This document shows positions 21,596 through 30,699 of a stretch of DNA of 64,000 bases, one piece after another. Under the pieces are notes generated by a model. It was not told the origin of the DNA. It did not search any database and saw only the letters and a list, made by a program, of their open reading frames with translations. Position 1 is the first letter of the stretch, and the number at the start of each line of letters is the position of its first letter. Made by a program: the position numbers and the translations under genes. The stretch lies in the NCBI RefSeq assembly GCF_030815975.1, contig NZ_JAUSXL010000002.1, positions 5,010,501-5,074,500 of the forward strand, written 5' to 3'. This stretch comes from Variovorax paradoxus. GTDB taxonomy: Bacteria > Pseudomonadota > Gammaproteobacteria > Burkholderiales > Burkholderiaceae_C.

Positions 21596-21725
21596 GGGGA
21601 CCCTTTCTGCTGAGGGAGTCTCGGCACCTGCGGTGAAACGGGTATGTCAGCGGCATTGCATTTGCATGACGGTGTTACCGCTTGTTTTGGGGCCGCTTGG
21701 TTGTCTAATGCGATGGGTCCGCGAC

Positions 21726-23420
21726 ATGGAGTTTTCTCAAATGGCCACAGCCGCAAGCAGCAATTTCGACAACCGCCTTCACCAGACCTTTCCCGTCCTG
21801 AGCGATACGGAAATCGCGCGCATCGCGCACTTCGGAACGGTGCAGCGCTTCGCGCGCGGGGAGCGGCTGTTCACCGCCGGCGAAACAAGCCCCGGCATGT
21901 TCGTTCTGCTCAAGGGCGTGGTGGCGGTCACGCAGCGCGACGGCCTCGGGCACGTGGTGCCGATCGTGCGCCAGGGGCCCGGCGAGTTCCTTGCCGAAGT
22001 GGGCCAGCTGAGCGGCCGCCCTGCCCTGGTCGACGGCCATGCCGAGGAAGAAGTGGAAGCGCTCATCGTGCCGCCCGCGCAATTGCGCGCGCTGCTGGTG
22101 GCGGAAGCCGACCTTGGCGAGCGCATCACCCGCGCGCTGATCCTGCGGCGCGTGGCGCTGATCGAATCCGGTGCCAGCGGGCCGGTGCTGATCGGCAAGC
22201 CCGAGTCGCCCGACATGGCGCGGCTGGAGAACTTCCTGCGCCGCAACGGGCATCCCTACCACCTGGTCGATGCGGCCGAAGACCCCGGCGCCGCCGCGTT
22301 GCTGGAGCAGTACGGCACCTGCAAGCTGCTTGCCGTCTGCCCCGACGGCTCGGTGCTGGTCAACCCGGCCGAGGATGCCCTGGCCCGCTGCCTGGGCATG
22401 GTCGACACCGCGGAGCACAACGAGCTGTTCGACGTGGCGGTGGTCGGCGCCGGCCCCGCCGGCCTCGCGACCGCGGTGTATGCGGCCTCCGAGGGCCTGC
22501 GCGTGATCGTGCTCGACTGCCGCGCGTTTGGCGGCCAGGCCGGCGCGAGCGCGCGCATCGAGAACTACCTGGGCTTTCCCACCGGCATCTCGGGCCAGGC
22601 GCTCGCGGGCCGGGCCTTCGTGCAGGCCCAGAAGTTCGGCGTGGAGATGCTGATTCCGGCCAAGGTCACGTCGCTGGACTGCTCGCGCGACAACCCCATG
22701 GGCAGCCTGCGCATCGCCCTTGCCGACGGACGCGCCATCAACGCGCGCACGGTGGTGATTGCAAGCGGCGCACGCTACCGGCGCCCCGACGTGCCGAGGC
22801 TGTCCGAGTTCGAAGGCCGCGGCATCTGGTACTGGGCCTCGGCCATCGAGGCCAAGCTCTGCGCACAGCAGGAGGTTGCACTGGTCGGCGGCGGCAACTC
22901 GGCGGGCCAAGCCGCGGTGTTCCTGTCGCGCCATGCGGCCAAGGTCAATGTGCTGGTGCGCGGCCCCTCGCTCGCGGCCAGCATGTCGCGCTACCTGGTC
23001 GATCGGATCGAGGCCACGCCCAACATCGAACTGCATCCCCACACCCAGCTCGTGAAGCTCAACGGCGATTCCGGCGAAGGACTGACAGGCGCGACCTGGC
23101 GCTGCCAGACCACGGGCAACGAACACGACTGCGACGCGCGCAACATCTTCCTCTTCGTGGGCGCGGAGCCCGAGACCAGTTGGCTCGACGGCTGCGGCGT
23201 CTCGGTCGACAAGCACGGCTTCGTGCGGACGGGCGATGCGGCCAGCAGCGGCTTTCCGGCGCGGGCCGCCAGTGCACTGGAATCCAGCGTGCAGGGCGTC
23301 TTTGCCGTGGGCGACGTGCGCTCGGGTTCGGTCAAGCGCGTGGGCGGCGCCATCGGCGAAGGCGCTGCCGTGGTCGCGCTGATCCACCAGCACCTGTCGT
23401 CCAACTCGGCCGTTGCCTGA
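21726..23420 (+). CDS. cyclic-nucleotide-binding domain fused to a thioredoxin-reductase-like FAD oxidoreductase
   Basis: A 564-residue fusion. Residues 20-145 form a CRP-type cNMP-binding domain (GMFVLLKGVVAV, PGEFLAEVGQLSGRPALV). A linker domain follows (about 165-235), then a TrxR-like flavoprotein: FAD motif GAGPAGLATAVYAASEG near 245, NAD(P) motif GGGNSAGQAAVFLSRHA near 395 and the FAD-closing GDVRSGSVKRVG near 535. The redox CxxC of thioredoxin reductase is absent, so it cannot use the normal thioredoxin mechanism. The ATG at 21726 was preferred; another lies 15 nt in. Function is unknown; a sensor-gated redox enzyme is inferred. Confidence 0.82.
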   Translation: MEFSQMATAASSNFDNRLHQTFPVLSDTEIARIAHFGTVQRFARGERLFTAGETSPGMFVLLKGVVAVTQRDGLGHVVPIVRQGPGEFLAEVGQLSGRPALVDGHAEEEVEALIVPPAQLRALLVAEADLGERITRALILRRVALIESGASGPVLIGKPESPDMARLENFLRRNGHPYHLVDAAEDPGAAALLEQYGTCKLLAVCPDGSVLVNPAEDALARCLGMVDTAEHNELFDVAVVGAGPAGLATAVYAASEGLRVIVLDCRAFGGQAGASARIENYLGFPTGISGQALAGRAFVQAQKFGVEMLIPAKVTSLDCSRDNPMGSLRIALADGRAINARTVVIASGARYRRPDVPRLSEFEGRGIWYWASAIEAKLCAQQEVALVGGGNSAGQAAVFLSRHAAKVNVLVRGPSLAASMSRYLVDRIEATPNIELHPHTQLVKLNGDSGEGLTGATWRCQTTGNEHDCDARNIFLFVGAEPETSWLDGCGVSVDKHGFVRTGDAASSGFPARAASALESSVQGVFAVGDVRSGSVKRVGGAIGEGAAVVALIHQHLSSNSAVA

Positions 23421-23535
23421 CGGTAGGGCCGGAAGGCGCGGAGCGGGCGTAATTCCCGGCGCTGCACGCGTGCGGATGGCCGCGTATATGCTGCCTGCCT
23501 CGCATCACACCCAACCCAACACCGGAGCCCGCGAC

Positions 23536-24240
23536 ATGCCTGCATCGCCCATCGAGGTCTATTCCTGGCCCACGCCCAACGGCCACAAGATTCACATCAT
23601 GCTGGAGGAGTGCGGCCTGCCGTACAACGCCCGCCCGATCAACATCGGCAAGGGCGACCAGTTCGCTCCCGAGTTTTTGCAGATCAGCCCCAACAACAAG
23701 ATCCCCGCCATCACCGACCCCGACGGTCCGGACGGCAAGCCGATTTCGCTCTTCGAATCGGGCGCCATCCTCGTCTACCTGGCCGGCAAGACCGGCCAGC
23801 TGCTGCCCAAAACCGACCGCGAGCGCTACGACGTTCTGCAGTGGCTCATGTTCCAGATGGGCGGCGTCGGCCCCATGCTCGGCCAGGCGCATCACTTCCG
23901 CATGTATGCCCCTGAAAAGATCGGCTACGCCATCGAGCGCTACAGCAACGAAGCCAAGCGCCTCTATGGCGTGATCGACAAGCAGTTGTCGAAGAACAGG
24001 TTCATTGCCGGCAAGACCTATTCGATTGCCGACATCGCGATCTTCCCGTGGCTGCGCAGCTGGGAAAACCAGGGCATCACGCTCACCGACTACCCGCACC
24101 TGAAGGCCTGGTTCGACGGCATTGCCGCTCGCCCCGCCGTGCAGCGCGGCGTGAAAGTACTGGCCGACCTGCGCCAGCCGATCACCGGCGACAAGGAGCG
24201 CGAGATCCTTTTCGGCAAGACGCAGTACGAGAAGCGCTGA
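23536..24240 (+). CDS. glutathione S-transferase family protein (YfcG/Nu-class-like)
   Basis: A 234-residue soluble enzyme with an N-terminal thioredoxin-fold GST domain ([18 protein letters not shown] at residues 8-25; NKIPAI and [11 protein letters not shown] for the glutathione site) and an alpha-helical C-terminal domain ([16 protein letters not shown]). The TPNGxKI start is typical of the YfcG/YghU type, which has disulfide reductase activity with glutathione. It stands alone before tRNA-Pro. Confidence 0.88.
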   Translation: MPASPIEVYSWPTPNGHKIHIMLEECGLPYNARPINIGKGDQFAPEFLQISPNNKIPAITDPDGPDGKPISLFESGAILVYLAGKTGQLLPKTDRERYDVLQWLMFQMGGVGPMLGQAHHFRMYAPEKIGYAIERYSNEAKRLYGVIDKQLSKNRFIAGKTYSIADIAIFPWLRSWENQGITLTDYPHLKAWFDGIAARPAVQRGVKVLADLRQPITGDKEREILFGKTQYEKR

Positions 24241-24275
24241 GGGCGCAGTTATTCGGGCTAGAATAGAAGGCTTGT

Positions 24276-24352
<77 letters not shown>

Positions 24353-24361
24353 AAAAAAGTG

Positions 24362-24400
24362 AATGCCTGCAATGACTTACGTTGTTGCAGGCATTTTGCT
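24362..24400 (+). terminator. terminator after tRNA-Pro
   Basis: Perfect 11-bp arms AATGCCTGCAA (24362-24372) and TTGCAGGCATT (24385-24395) followed by TTTGCTTTT. Confidence 0.75.
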
Positions 24401-24778
24401 TTTGGCCCCACGGACGCCCTGCGCGCCAAGCGCCTTGCAGCCTCGAACGGTGGCAACTTACACGTGCAATACACGCGCCGGCAACGGTGCAGGCATAGTG
24501 AATTCACGCCGTTGCTGGCGTCTCGGCAACCTGCTTCCGGCGCCTGACCCACGTCACTCTTCGGACACTCGCCGAGTGAGGCCACCGGAGCACACACCAT
24601 GTCGTTTTATATTTCGAGGCCATTGGCGTTGCAGAAACTGCTTTCCGTCCGCCGGGCCAGAAAGAAATTTTCGGCACATAAAAGTAGTGCTTTTTTGTTG
24701 GTTTCACGTAACGACGGCGAATGCCGCACGTGGCACGTGAACAGCGACCTTCCGGCGACCTCATGAACAGGCCCTGCC
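24401..24778. other. intergenic stretch without a convincing gene
   Basis: About 380 nt between the tRNA-Pro terminator and the small secreted-protein gene. Short open frames exist on both strands, but none has a ribosome site or the codon pattern of the neighbours. I see nothing further in it. Confidence 0.5.
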
Positions 24779-25168
24779 ATGTTTGCTCGCCATGTCATCC
24801 TCATGTGGTGGTGCATCGCAGCCCTACCTGCCATTGCCGACGAGCCGGTGCCAATCCATGATCGTGTGTTTCTCAGCAAGGCCGATATCGAGAGAACCTT
24901 GATCGGCAGGGCCATCATTTCGAACAATCTTGCGAGTGGAATGGTCTCGCGCTGGCAATTCCATTCGGACGGCCACGTGGATTTTGTCAACCGAAGCGGC
25001 CCCGGCAGAGCGTCCGGCACATGGATCCTCGACGCCGATGGCTTGATGTGCGTGACGATGGTCTTGAGGACCGGCTGCCGCTACTGGTTCAGAAAAGAGG
25101 GCGCTCTCGCGAATACGAATAGCAAGGAGCCGGACGCCCCGACGGTGGCCGAAATACGCTTCGAATAG
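24779..25168 (+). CDS. small exported protein of unknown function
   Basis: A 129-residue protein starting with a signal peptide (hydrophobic WWCIAALPAIADE, cleavage likely after ALPAIA). The mature part has a beta-rich layout (WQFHSDGHVDFVNRSG, GTWILDADGLMCVTM, GCRYWFRKEG) like small periplasmic lipocalin-fold or DUF995-type proteins, with two cysteines that could form a disulfide. It is monocistronic. I do not recognise a named family. Confidence 0.65.
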   Translation: MFARHVILMWWCIAALPAIADEPVPIHDRVFLSKADIERTLIGRAIISNNLASGMVSRWQFHSDGHVDFVNRSGPGRASGTWILDADGLMCVTMVLRTGCRYWFRKEGALANTNSKEPDAPTVAEIRFE

Positions 25169-25278
25169 CACCGCGGGTCTCGCGCATCGGCATTCGGCCG
25201 CGCTGCCGAAAACAATCCCCGGGGGAGCGAATTCATCGCGTACAGTCGAATTCAACTTTCACTGACGCAGGCTTGGCC

Positions 25279-25527
25279 GTGCCCTACTACGAACTGAAGA
25301 TTGGCAAGCAGACGGGCCTCGTTCAGGTCACGCAGGATCTCGTCTCCTACACCGCCACCCTGTACTGGATGCCCAATCGCCGGGCCCCGCGTGCCACGGA
25401 CGAGGTCAATTCCACGCCACTGGCGCAGCACCAGACCTTCGGCCAATCGGAAGCCGAGACGCTCGGCTTGCTTCGCGCCTGGGCCGTCGAGAATTTCGAG
25501 CCGGTCAGCAATTTCGTCCAGATCTGA
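25279..25527 (+). CDS. short hypothetical protein
   Basis: An 82-residue protein beginning MPYYELKIGKQTGLVQVTQD when read from the GTG at 25279; a TTG two codons earlier is an alternative. Codon use matches the core genome. No domain, signal or membrane segment is seen. It lies just upstream of tRNA-Arg and outside the element. Confidence 0.55.
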   Translation: MPYYELKIGKQTGLVQVTQDLVSYTATLYWMPNRRAPRATDEVNSTPLAQHQTFGQSEAETLGLLRAWAVENFEPVSNFVQI

Positions 25528-25627
25528 TCGCCTTCCGGCGCCGAGGGCCCAGGCTTGGATGTAGGTAGAATTCGGCCTTCCCGGATCCTTTCGCACCGAC
25601 CAGCTTTTGTTCTGTCCGGCCCGGAAT

Positions 25628-25704
25628 CTGCCCGTAGCTCAGTTGGATAGAGCACCTGCCTTCTAAGCAGGTTGTCGGGGGTTCGATCCCCTCCGGGCAG
25701 GCCA
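25628..25704 (+). tRNA. tRNA-Arg (anticodon UCU), integration target
   Basis: The 77-nt cloverleaf has perfect acceptor arms CTGCCCG/CGGGCAG, anticodon loop CTTCTAA giving UCU, T loop TTCGATC and encoded CCA. Its last 26 nt are part of the 27-bp repeat that recurs at 42361-42387, so it is the attachment gene of the element and remains functional. Confidence 0.96.
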
Positions 25705-25705
25705 T
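25679..25705. repeat. attL, 27-bp direct repeat
   Basis: The repeat begins GGGTTCGATC in the T arm of tRNA-Arg and ends GGCCAT one base past the tRNA. The copy at 42361-42387 is identical. Confidence 0.92.
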
Positions 25706-25942
25706 GAGTTACCGAGGAAAGCTAGGCTTTATGCGGGTTACAGCCCGATTTGCGTAGCACTTGACCTGTGCACTTGGTGAAGTTCAACCTTCACGAAAGC
25801 ACGTCATGAAAGCCTCAGACTCGAAGCCCCCGGCGCCCTTGTGCGCCCCTGTTCAGACCTCCCCTAGATTCCAAGAAGTGACCCGAGAGCGCGTCGAAAA
25901 TGCGAACAGCGTGGCCGCGCCAACTACGCAGGGAGCCTGACC

Positions 25943-27694
25943 ATGGCGAAGGTCCAAAACATCCCCGGCCTATACCCCCGCAACCGCACATACTGGCTGC
26001 GGATAGTGTGCCCGCTTGAACTGCAGCCGCTGAACGGCGGCAAGCGCCTGAGCTTTCATGCCTCCCTAGGCACGACAGATCCCGGCGAGGCCCGGGTACG
26101 GGCGATAGCAAAGCGCTCCGAGTTCGAACGCCTATGGCATACCCAGCGTCACCAGCTGGCGCCGCCGAAGCTCGCCACGATCCCGGCAGCCCTTCGGGAA
26201 GTCATCGCGCAAGCGGTCTACGCCTCAGAGATGGCAGCTGATCAAGCCGAGCGCCTGGAGAAGTCGCGGGCGGTCCGTATGACGTATGGCGTCCGTGTGG
26301 GCTACGTCGAGGAGGACGATCTGAACCCCGAGGGCTTCGCTGCGCATGCCATCGAACAATTGCACGGCCAAGACGAGATTCCCGCCCCGGTTTCCAAGCT
26401 CGCCCCTCTGTCTCCGGTGGTCCGTGCTGCTCGCGATGCGCTCAACAAGCGCCGAGTCGAGTTCGTAGCGGGCGCCATAGCCTCCGGGGACCTCCTGGCG
26501 GTCCTACCAATCGCAGAGGCGGCCGCTAGGCACCTCGGGCTGTCGATCGACTGGGAAAGCGATGACGGCGTGGCAACGCTGCACGCGGCTCTCAACGGCT
26601 ACGCCCGCGCCCGGACCGGGGCCGTCCAGAAGGACGCAGGGGCCGTCGTCGAGACCCCGGCGATGCCGACGCCTGTGGCGGTGCCCCAGGAGACCCCTAG
26701 GACCCCGCAGGCTGTGAAGATGCTCCGGGACGTAGTGCCCCTGTGGATGCAACGTGCCCGGCCCGGTAGGGACGGGCAAGAGCGCACCGAACGCGCCTTA
26801 AGACTTCTGGAGAAGTCGGGGCAGAACTACCCGCTGAAGTCGATGACCAAGGCGCACGGGTTCGCATTGCAGGCATGGCTTCTCGACAACGATGCAAGGG
26901 GCTTCGGTGATAAGACCGCCCACAACTACGCAGGGTGTCTCCTAGCGCTGCTGAACATCGCTGTGCGTGCGGACTTGATCGATAAGAATCCATGGCCCGA
27001 TCTGGCCGACTTTGAGGTGAAGGGCAGCAAAAAGCGCGAAGACTTCACTGACGAAGAGCTTAAGAAGCTGTTCGGGTCCAAGCTGTTCACCGAGGGGCAA
27101 TGGCCTGTCGTCCAGGGGATCGACCCCCAAGACGCTTACTACGCACTGCTGCTGTCGCTGTGGTGCGGAGCCCGCATCAGTGAGATTGCACAGCTTGAAA
27201 CTGCGGACGTGATGGTCGAGAACGGCATTGACCTATTCCGCATCCACGCTGAGGCAGAAGGCTCAAAGGTCAAGACCGAGGAAAGCCGGCGCAAGGTGCC
27301 TATAAGCGCCGAGTGCATCCGCCTCGGCTTCTTGGAGTTCGTGCAAGCACGCCAAGACGCCGGGGACACAAAGCTGTTCCCAACATTCCACAAGGGGGGC
27401 AAGGTAGCCTCCGGAGACGTGTTCGGCGAGTGGATGAGGGTCTACCGTGAGGCGGTTGGCACACCTCCTGGAGTATTGAACGGGCACCATAAATTCCGCC
27501 ACACCATCCGCAGCCGGCTCGCTGCGTTTGACGTGGGTGTGGAGAAGGGTGACGCGCTTACAGGCCATGCGGCGCGGGGAAGTTCAGGCCGCACGGCCTA
27601 CACGCACGTCAAGCCCGAAGAAGTGCGTGTTTCATTGAACCGGGTGACTTTCCCGTTCGAACTACACCGCGTCTACCAACGACGTCAAGCATAA
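25943..27694 (+). CDS. tyrosine site-specific integrase
   Basis: A 583-residue phage-type integrase. The N-terminal part (PGLYPRNRTYWLRIVCP) resembles the DUF6538-type arm-binding domain. A core-binding SAM-like domain lies around 260-345 and the catalytic domain from about 370. The active-site set is visible: Arg in CGARISE (about 410), Lys in the TEESRRKVP strand, HKFRHT (about 515), GHAARG and the nucleophile Tyr in TAYTHV (about 552). It reads away from the tRNA. The ATG has GGGAG upstream. It would catalyse integration at tRNA-Arg; no excisionase is evident. Confidence 0.95.
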   Translation: MAKVQNIPGLYPRNRTYWLRIVCPLELQPLNGGKRLSFHASLGTTDPGEARVRAIAKRSEFERLWHTQRHQLAPPKLATIPAALREVIAQAVYASEMAADQAERLEKSRAVRMTYGVRVGYVEEDDLNPEGFAAHAIEQLHGQDEIPAPVSKLAPLSPVVRAARDALNKRRVEFVAGAIASGDLLAVLPIAEAAARHLGLSIDWESDDGVATLHAALNGYARARTGAVQKDAGAVVETPAMPTPVAVPQETPRTPQAVKMLRDVVPLWMQRARPGRDGQERTERALRLLEKSGQNYPLKSMTKAHGFALQAWLLDNDARGFGDKTAHNYAGCLLALLNIAVRADLIDKNPWPDLADFEVKGSKKREDFTDEELKKLFGSKLFTEGQWPVVQGIDPQDAYYALLLSLWCGARISEIAQLETADVMVENGIDLFRIHAEAEGSKVKTEESRRKVPISAECIRLGFLEFVQARQDAGDTKLFPTFHKGGKVASGDVFGEWMRVYREAVGTPPGVLNGHHKFRHTIRSRLAAFDVGVEKGDALTGHAARGSSGRTAYTHVKPEEVRVSLNRVTFPFELHRVYQRRQA

Positions 27695-27812
27695 GCCCCT
27701 GGTGTTGCGCGAAGGTCGTGAAGCGTTCTACTGAGCGCAGTTCGCTCGACGACAAGAGGTTGGAAAGCCCCTAAATTCGCGGCCTCAACACCGCCAAACC
27801 GAAAACCAACCA

Positions 27813-28181
27813 ATGACCACGCAAATGCACAACCCCGCCGACTTCACTGCAGACCAACGCAACCGCATCGAGGCCCTGCGCCGTGATCTGGTCCAGCGCA
27901 CACACCGCACCATCACTACCGAGTACGGCGCCACCGACTGCGGGCAACTGTGGGCCGCGCTGTGCGTCGAGTCGCTGCCAGAGGGCGCCCCAGGAACCCC
28001 AGGACCCCTGGTGTCCATCTTGGTGGGCTCAGGCATTCCCGTAGGCGCTGCGGTCATGGGGGCCGATGGATCGTCAGTGGAACCCAGCGCCGAATTCGCA
28101 GAGGCGATCAAGGCTGCGAGATTCGCGGGCATGCGGGAATGGCGTGCGATGACCTCGCCGCACATCACGCGGGTCCACTGA
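27813..28181 (+). CDS. hypothetical protein, first of the island's small-gene chain
   Basis: A 122-residue soluble protein (MTTQMHNPADFTADQ...) with an N-terminal helical stretch followed by a glycine/proline-rich middle. No domain is recognised. It starts 118 nt after the integrase stop and has codon use like the following small genes. Confidence 0.55.
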   Translation: MTTQMHNPADFTADQRNRIEALRRDLVQRTHRTITTEYGATDCGQLWAALCVESLPEGAPGTPGPLVSILVGSGIPVGAAVMGADGSSVEPSAEFAEAIKAARFAGMREWRAMTSPHITRVH

Positions 28182-28246
28182 GGGCCAGACACCCGAAACA
28201 CGTTGAAGCCCCGGGGCCCGCTGGTCCCGAGTTTCCTGAGAACCAA

Positions 28247-28885
28247 GTGAGCCTCACGACCCGCAAGACTGCGAAAACTTCGACGCGCGACACGTCGCCA
28301 CGAGGTAAGGAGGAACACGCCTACAAGCTCAGAGAGCGCGTGGCTGCCCGCCAGACCGCCAAGGCCATCCGTGAGGGTCTGCCGGTCCCCATGCTGTACC
28401 CGCTGCGCCCGTCGTCCTTCCTGCAGGCCGACATAGACCGGGAGGCCACGAAAGCCGCAGAGTCCGAGGCGTTCCGATACCGGCACACCTTGACCCGCAG
28501 CAAGCCCGCCGTGATCCCCGAGGGCATGCGCTGGTGCCGGTGCCACTGGGGCAACGGCAAGGGCGAGGTCTTGCCGTCCAATCTGTTCGGCGCCCAGGTC
28601 AGTAACAACATCTGTGCTGCGTGTGATCGGGAAGCGCAACGAGCCCAGCGAAACCGCCGGAATGGTTTCGTGCGGCCGACGCGCACGGTGCTGGAATTCC
28701 CCGACGACGCCTACAACGTCAAGTCCGCGTTCCAGCCTCTGGACTTCGGCCCACCGACCGCCCAGGTTGCGGCCGAGATCGTCGAGCGCATCGCGTCGTA
28801 CGAAGAATACCGAATCGCTGTCGAGCGCTATGGTCGACCGTGGACCCCGATATCGTCATGGATGTCCACCTGCAATGAGGCGTAA
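28247..28885 (+). CDS. hypothetical protein with zinc-ribbon-like cysteine pairs (family member 1)
   Basis: A 212-residue protein when read from the GTG at 28247. The N-terminal 50 residues are basic. Cysteines CRC and CAAC frame a 25-residue loop containing LPSNLF (about residues 98-125), the same layout as four other proteins in the island. A basic segment (REAQRAQRNRRNGF) follows, suggesting nucleic-acid contact. The start is uncertain because the frame is open further upstream. Confidence 0.55.
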   Translation: MSLTTRKTAKTSTRDTSPRGKEEHAYKLRERVAARQTAKAIREGLPVPMLYPLRPSSFLQADIDREATKAAESEAFRYRHTLTRSKPAVIPEGMRWCRCHWGNGKGEVLPSNLFGAQVSNNICAACDREAQRAQRNRRNGFVRPTRTVLEFPDDAYNVKSAFQPLDFGPPTAQVAAEIVERIASYEEYRIAVERYGRPWTPISSWMSTCNEA

Positions 28886-28958
28886 GCCATTGTCCTCATT
28901 CATTTTTTTATAGGAACGCACAAGGTAGACCCATAAGCGATTCGGATCACCGAGAAGG

Positions 28959-30191
28959 CTATGGCTTGACGCCAAGATCGAAAGCCAAGAGCGCAATGGT
29001 TATGTGCCGGTCCTTGTCCTGAGGCAGCGAGAACGTATAGCTATCGCTCGTCTCGTCGAGCCGTACCGGCCCGTTAACGTAGTTGACGTGCGTTTTCACC
29101 AATTCGCGCATCTTGGCGACCACGCCTGAAAAGCCCGCGTTTCGATTGAACATGACGATGGCGGTCCTCGTATCGCGCCAAGACAGATAGCCGAGAAGTT
29201 GGTCAATTGTGGCAATGAAGCGCTTCTCCCCGCCCCAGATTTTGAACTCTGCCACAAAGATGTTCCCGGTCTCGTGACGGATCAAGATATCGGTCTTGCC
29301 GGTGACGTTGAAGGCTTCCCCGGTCGCATTGCCGAAATGCGCATTGAGCGGCACGAGGAACATGTCTCGCAAGCTTTCTTCGTCAAGACTGCGCGTCCTA
29401 GATGAACTCTGCTCGATGCTTCGGCCCGCCCCACGAACAATGCCGAGGATGTTCTCATAGACGGCTTTGTCGAGCGTCGGCTCAGGAGGCCGCGAAGGCT
29501 TCATCGGCGGAAGCTGCGGCTGCACCTTCTGTTTAACGACAGGAGGCACGAAGGTCCGTGCATCGCCGGGTTTCTCCTTGATCTTGATCCCGAGACCCGA
29601 GAGCGCCGCCACTGATCCCTTTTGATGCAAAAGCCTCGCGCTACGAACCTCAATACGCTGCCGAACCTCACGGCTCAACTGATCCGGGTAGCTGGCCCAC
29701 ATTGACTGGTGCCATAGGAGGTATTTTTCAATTGAATCCAGCAGCATGTCGACCTGTTGCTTTACCGCTTCGGGGGCCAAGGTGCGGCCGGCCACTGTAA
29801 ATCTCAGCGTCTTGCCCGCGACTACCGCGAGCGGCGGGCTTGTGTCGTAAGCGTTGGGTTGCATCTTGAAGATGCTGGGCTCACCGGTAAACGGGACCTC
29901 GAAGTCATACGCCTCGCCCGGGACCATGATTGTCCGTTTGTCCCAGATATCAAAGTGTTCGAACTCGCGCTCATGGTGGCTGCCTTCCATCCCCGCACGG
30001 TCGAGTGTTGGTACGGTTACTTCGTATTTTTCGAGGAAGTACCCGACAAGGCCTTCGACGTCCGTATTGAGAAGCCGATCCTCTTGCAGACCATCGGCCT
30101 CTGCGCACGCTGCGGCGATCTGCGCCCGCATAACTGCTCCCCCGTCCTGAGTGGAGAAGAGGTACTCCCGCTCGCGCCTTGTCCCGTACAT
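28959..30191 (-). CDS. PD-(D/E)XK nuclease-like protein, candidate anti-phage effector
   Basis: A 410-residue protein. The last 110 residues carry a PD-(D/E)XK nuclease core: TDILIRH with Asp301, then VAEFK with Glu315 and Lys317, and the motif Gln331 in IDQLLGYLSW. The N-terminal 180 residues are a separate domain without recognised motifs; a proline-rich linker (about 230-250) joins them. The ATG at 30191 has GAAGGG 7 nt upstream. It is monocistronic, opposite in strand to its neighbours, and sits in an element with other defence-type genes. No methylase is adjacent, so it is not a plain restriction-modification enzyme. Confidence 0.72.
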   Translation of the reverse strand: MYGTRREREYLFSTQDGGAVMRAQIAAACAEADGLQEDRLLNTDVEGLVGYFLEKYEVTVPTLDRAGMEGSHHEREFEHFDIWDKRTIMVPGEAYDFEVPFTGEPSIFKMQPNAYDTSPPLAVVAGKTLRFTVAGRTLAPEAVKQQVDMLLDSIEKYLLWHQSMWASYPDQLSREVRQRIEVRSARLLHQKGSVAALSGLGIKIKEKPGDARTFVPPVVKQKVQPQLPPMKPSRPPEPTLDKAVYENILGIVRGAGRSIEQSSSRTRSLDEESLRDMFLVPLNAHFGNATGEAFNVTGKTDILIRHETGNIFVAEFKIWGGEKRFIATIDQLLGYLSWRDTRTAIVMFNRNAGFSGVVAKMRELVKTHVNYVNGPVRLDETSDSYTFSLPQDKDRHITIALLAFDLGVKP

Positions 30192-30429
30192 GTGTTTCCC
30201 TTCAAGTTGGGAGCGAGTCTATCCAAGGGCGAGGCAGCCAACGTGCTTGACGCGATGTACGCGACTCAGCCCATCAGAACGACCGTCGCCGCCCTGATTG
30301 CGAATAAACCCGTACAGAGTGAGCAACCCTAATGGTCCCGCGTTCTCCCTGTGTTTTTCCTAACACCGAACACGACCGCGCAGGCACCACGCCCACGCTG
30401 CCCTCCGGCGGCACACCACCCACACGAAC

Positions 30430-30639
30430 ATGCCCGCACCCTTCTACGACAACGCACGGCTGACGCACAAGACCTGCGGAACCTGCGGACTCCACAAGTC
30501 AACCTCGCTCTTCTACTGGCACAAGGTCACCGGCCCCGGTGCTCACTGCATCGAGTGCAAGACCCGCACGAAACGAGAGCGGTACGCCGCCCGACAAGTG
30601 GCCCTTGGTCACGCTGTGAGACCCAGGGTCCCCCGATGA
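30430..30639 (+). CDS. small zinc-ribbon protein (family member 2)
   Basis: A 69-residue protein with two CxxC pairs: CGTC at about residue 17 and CIEC about 22 residues later, followed by a basic tail (TRTKRERYAARQ). The pattern resembles the zinc site of phage recombination endonuclease VII/HNH-type proteins, but the catalytic part is missing. It is divergent from the nuclease-like gene. Confidence 0.6.
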   Translation: MPAPFYDNARLTHKTCGTCGLHKSTSLFYWHKVTGPGAHCIECKTRTKRERYAARQVALGHAVRPRVPR

Positions 30640-30699
30640 CTCGCAGGCCCGCAATGGGTCTGCATTTTTTCCGAACACTACTGAACCCATGGAGTACCC

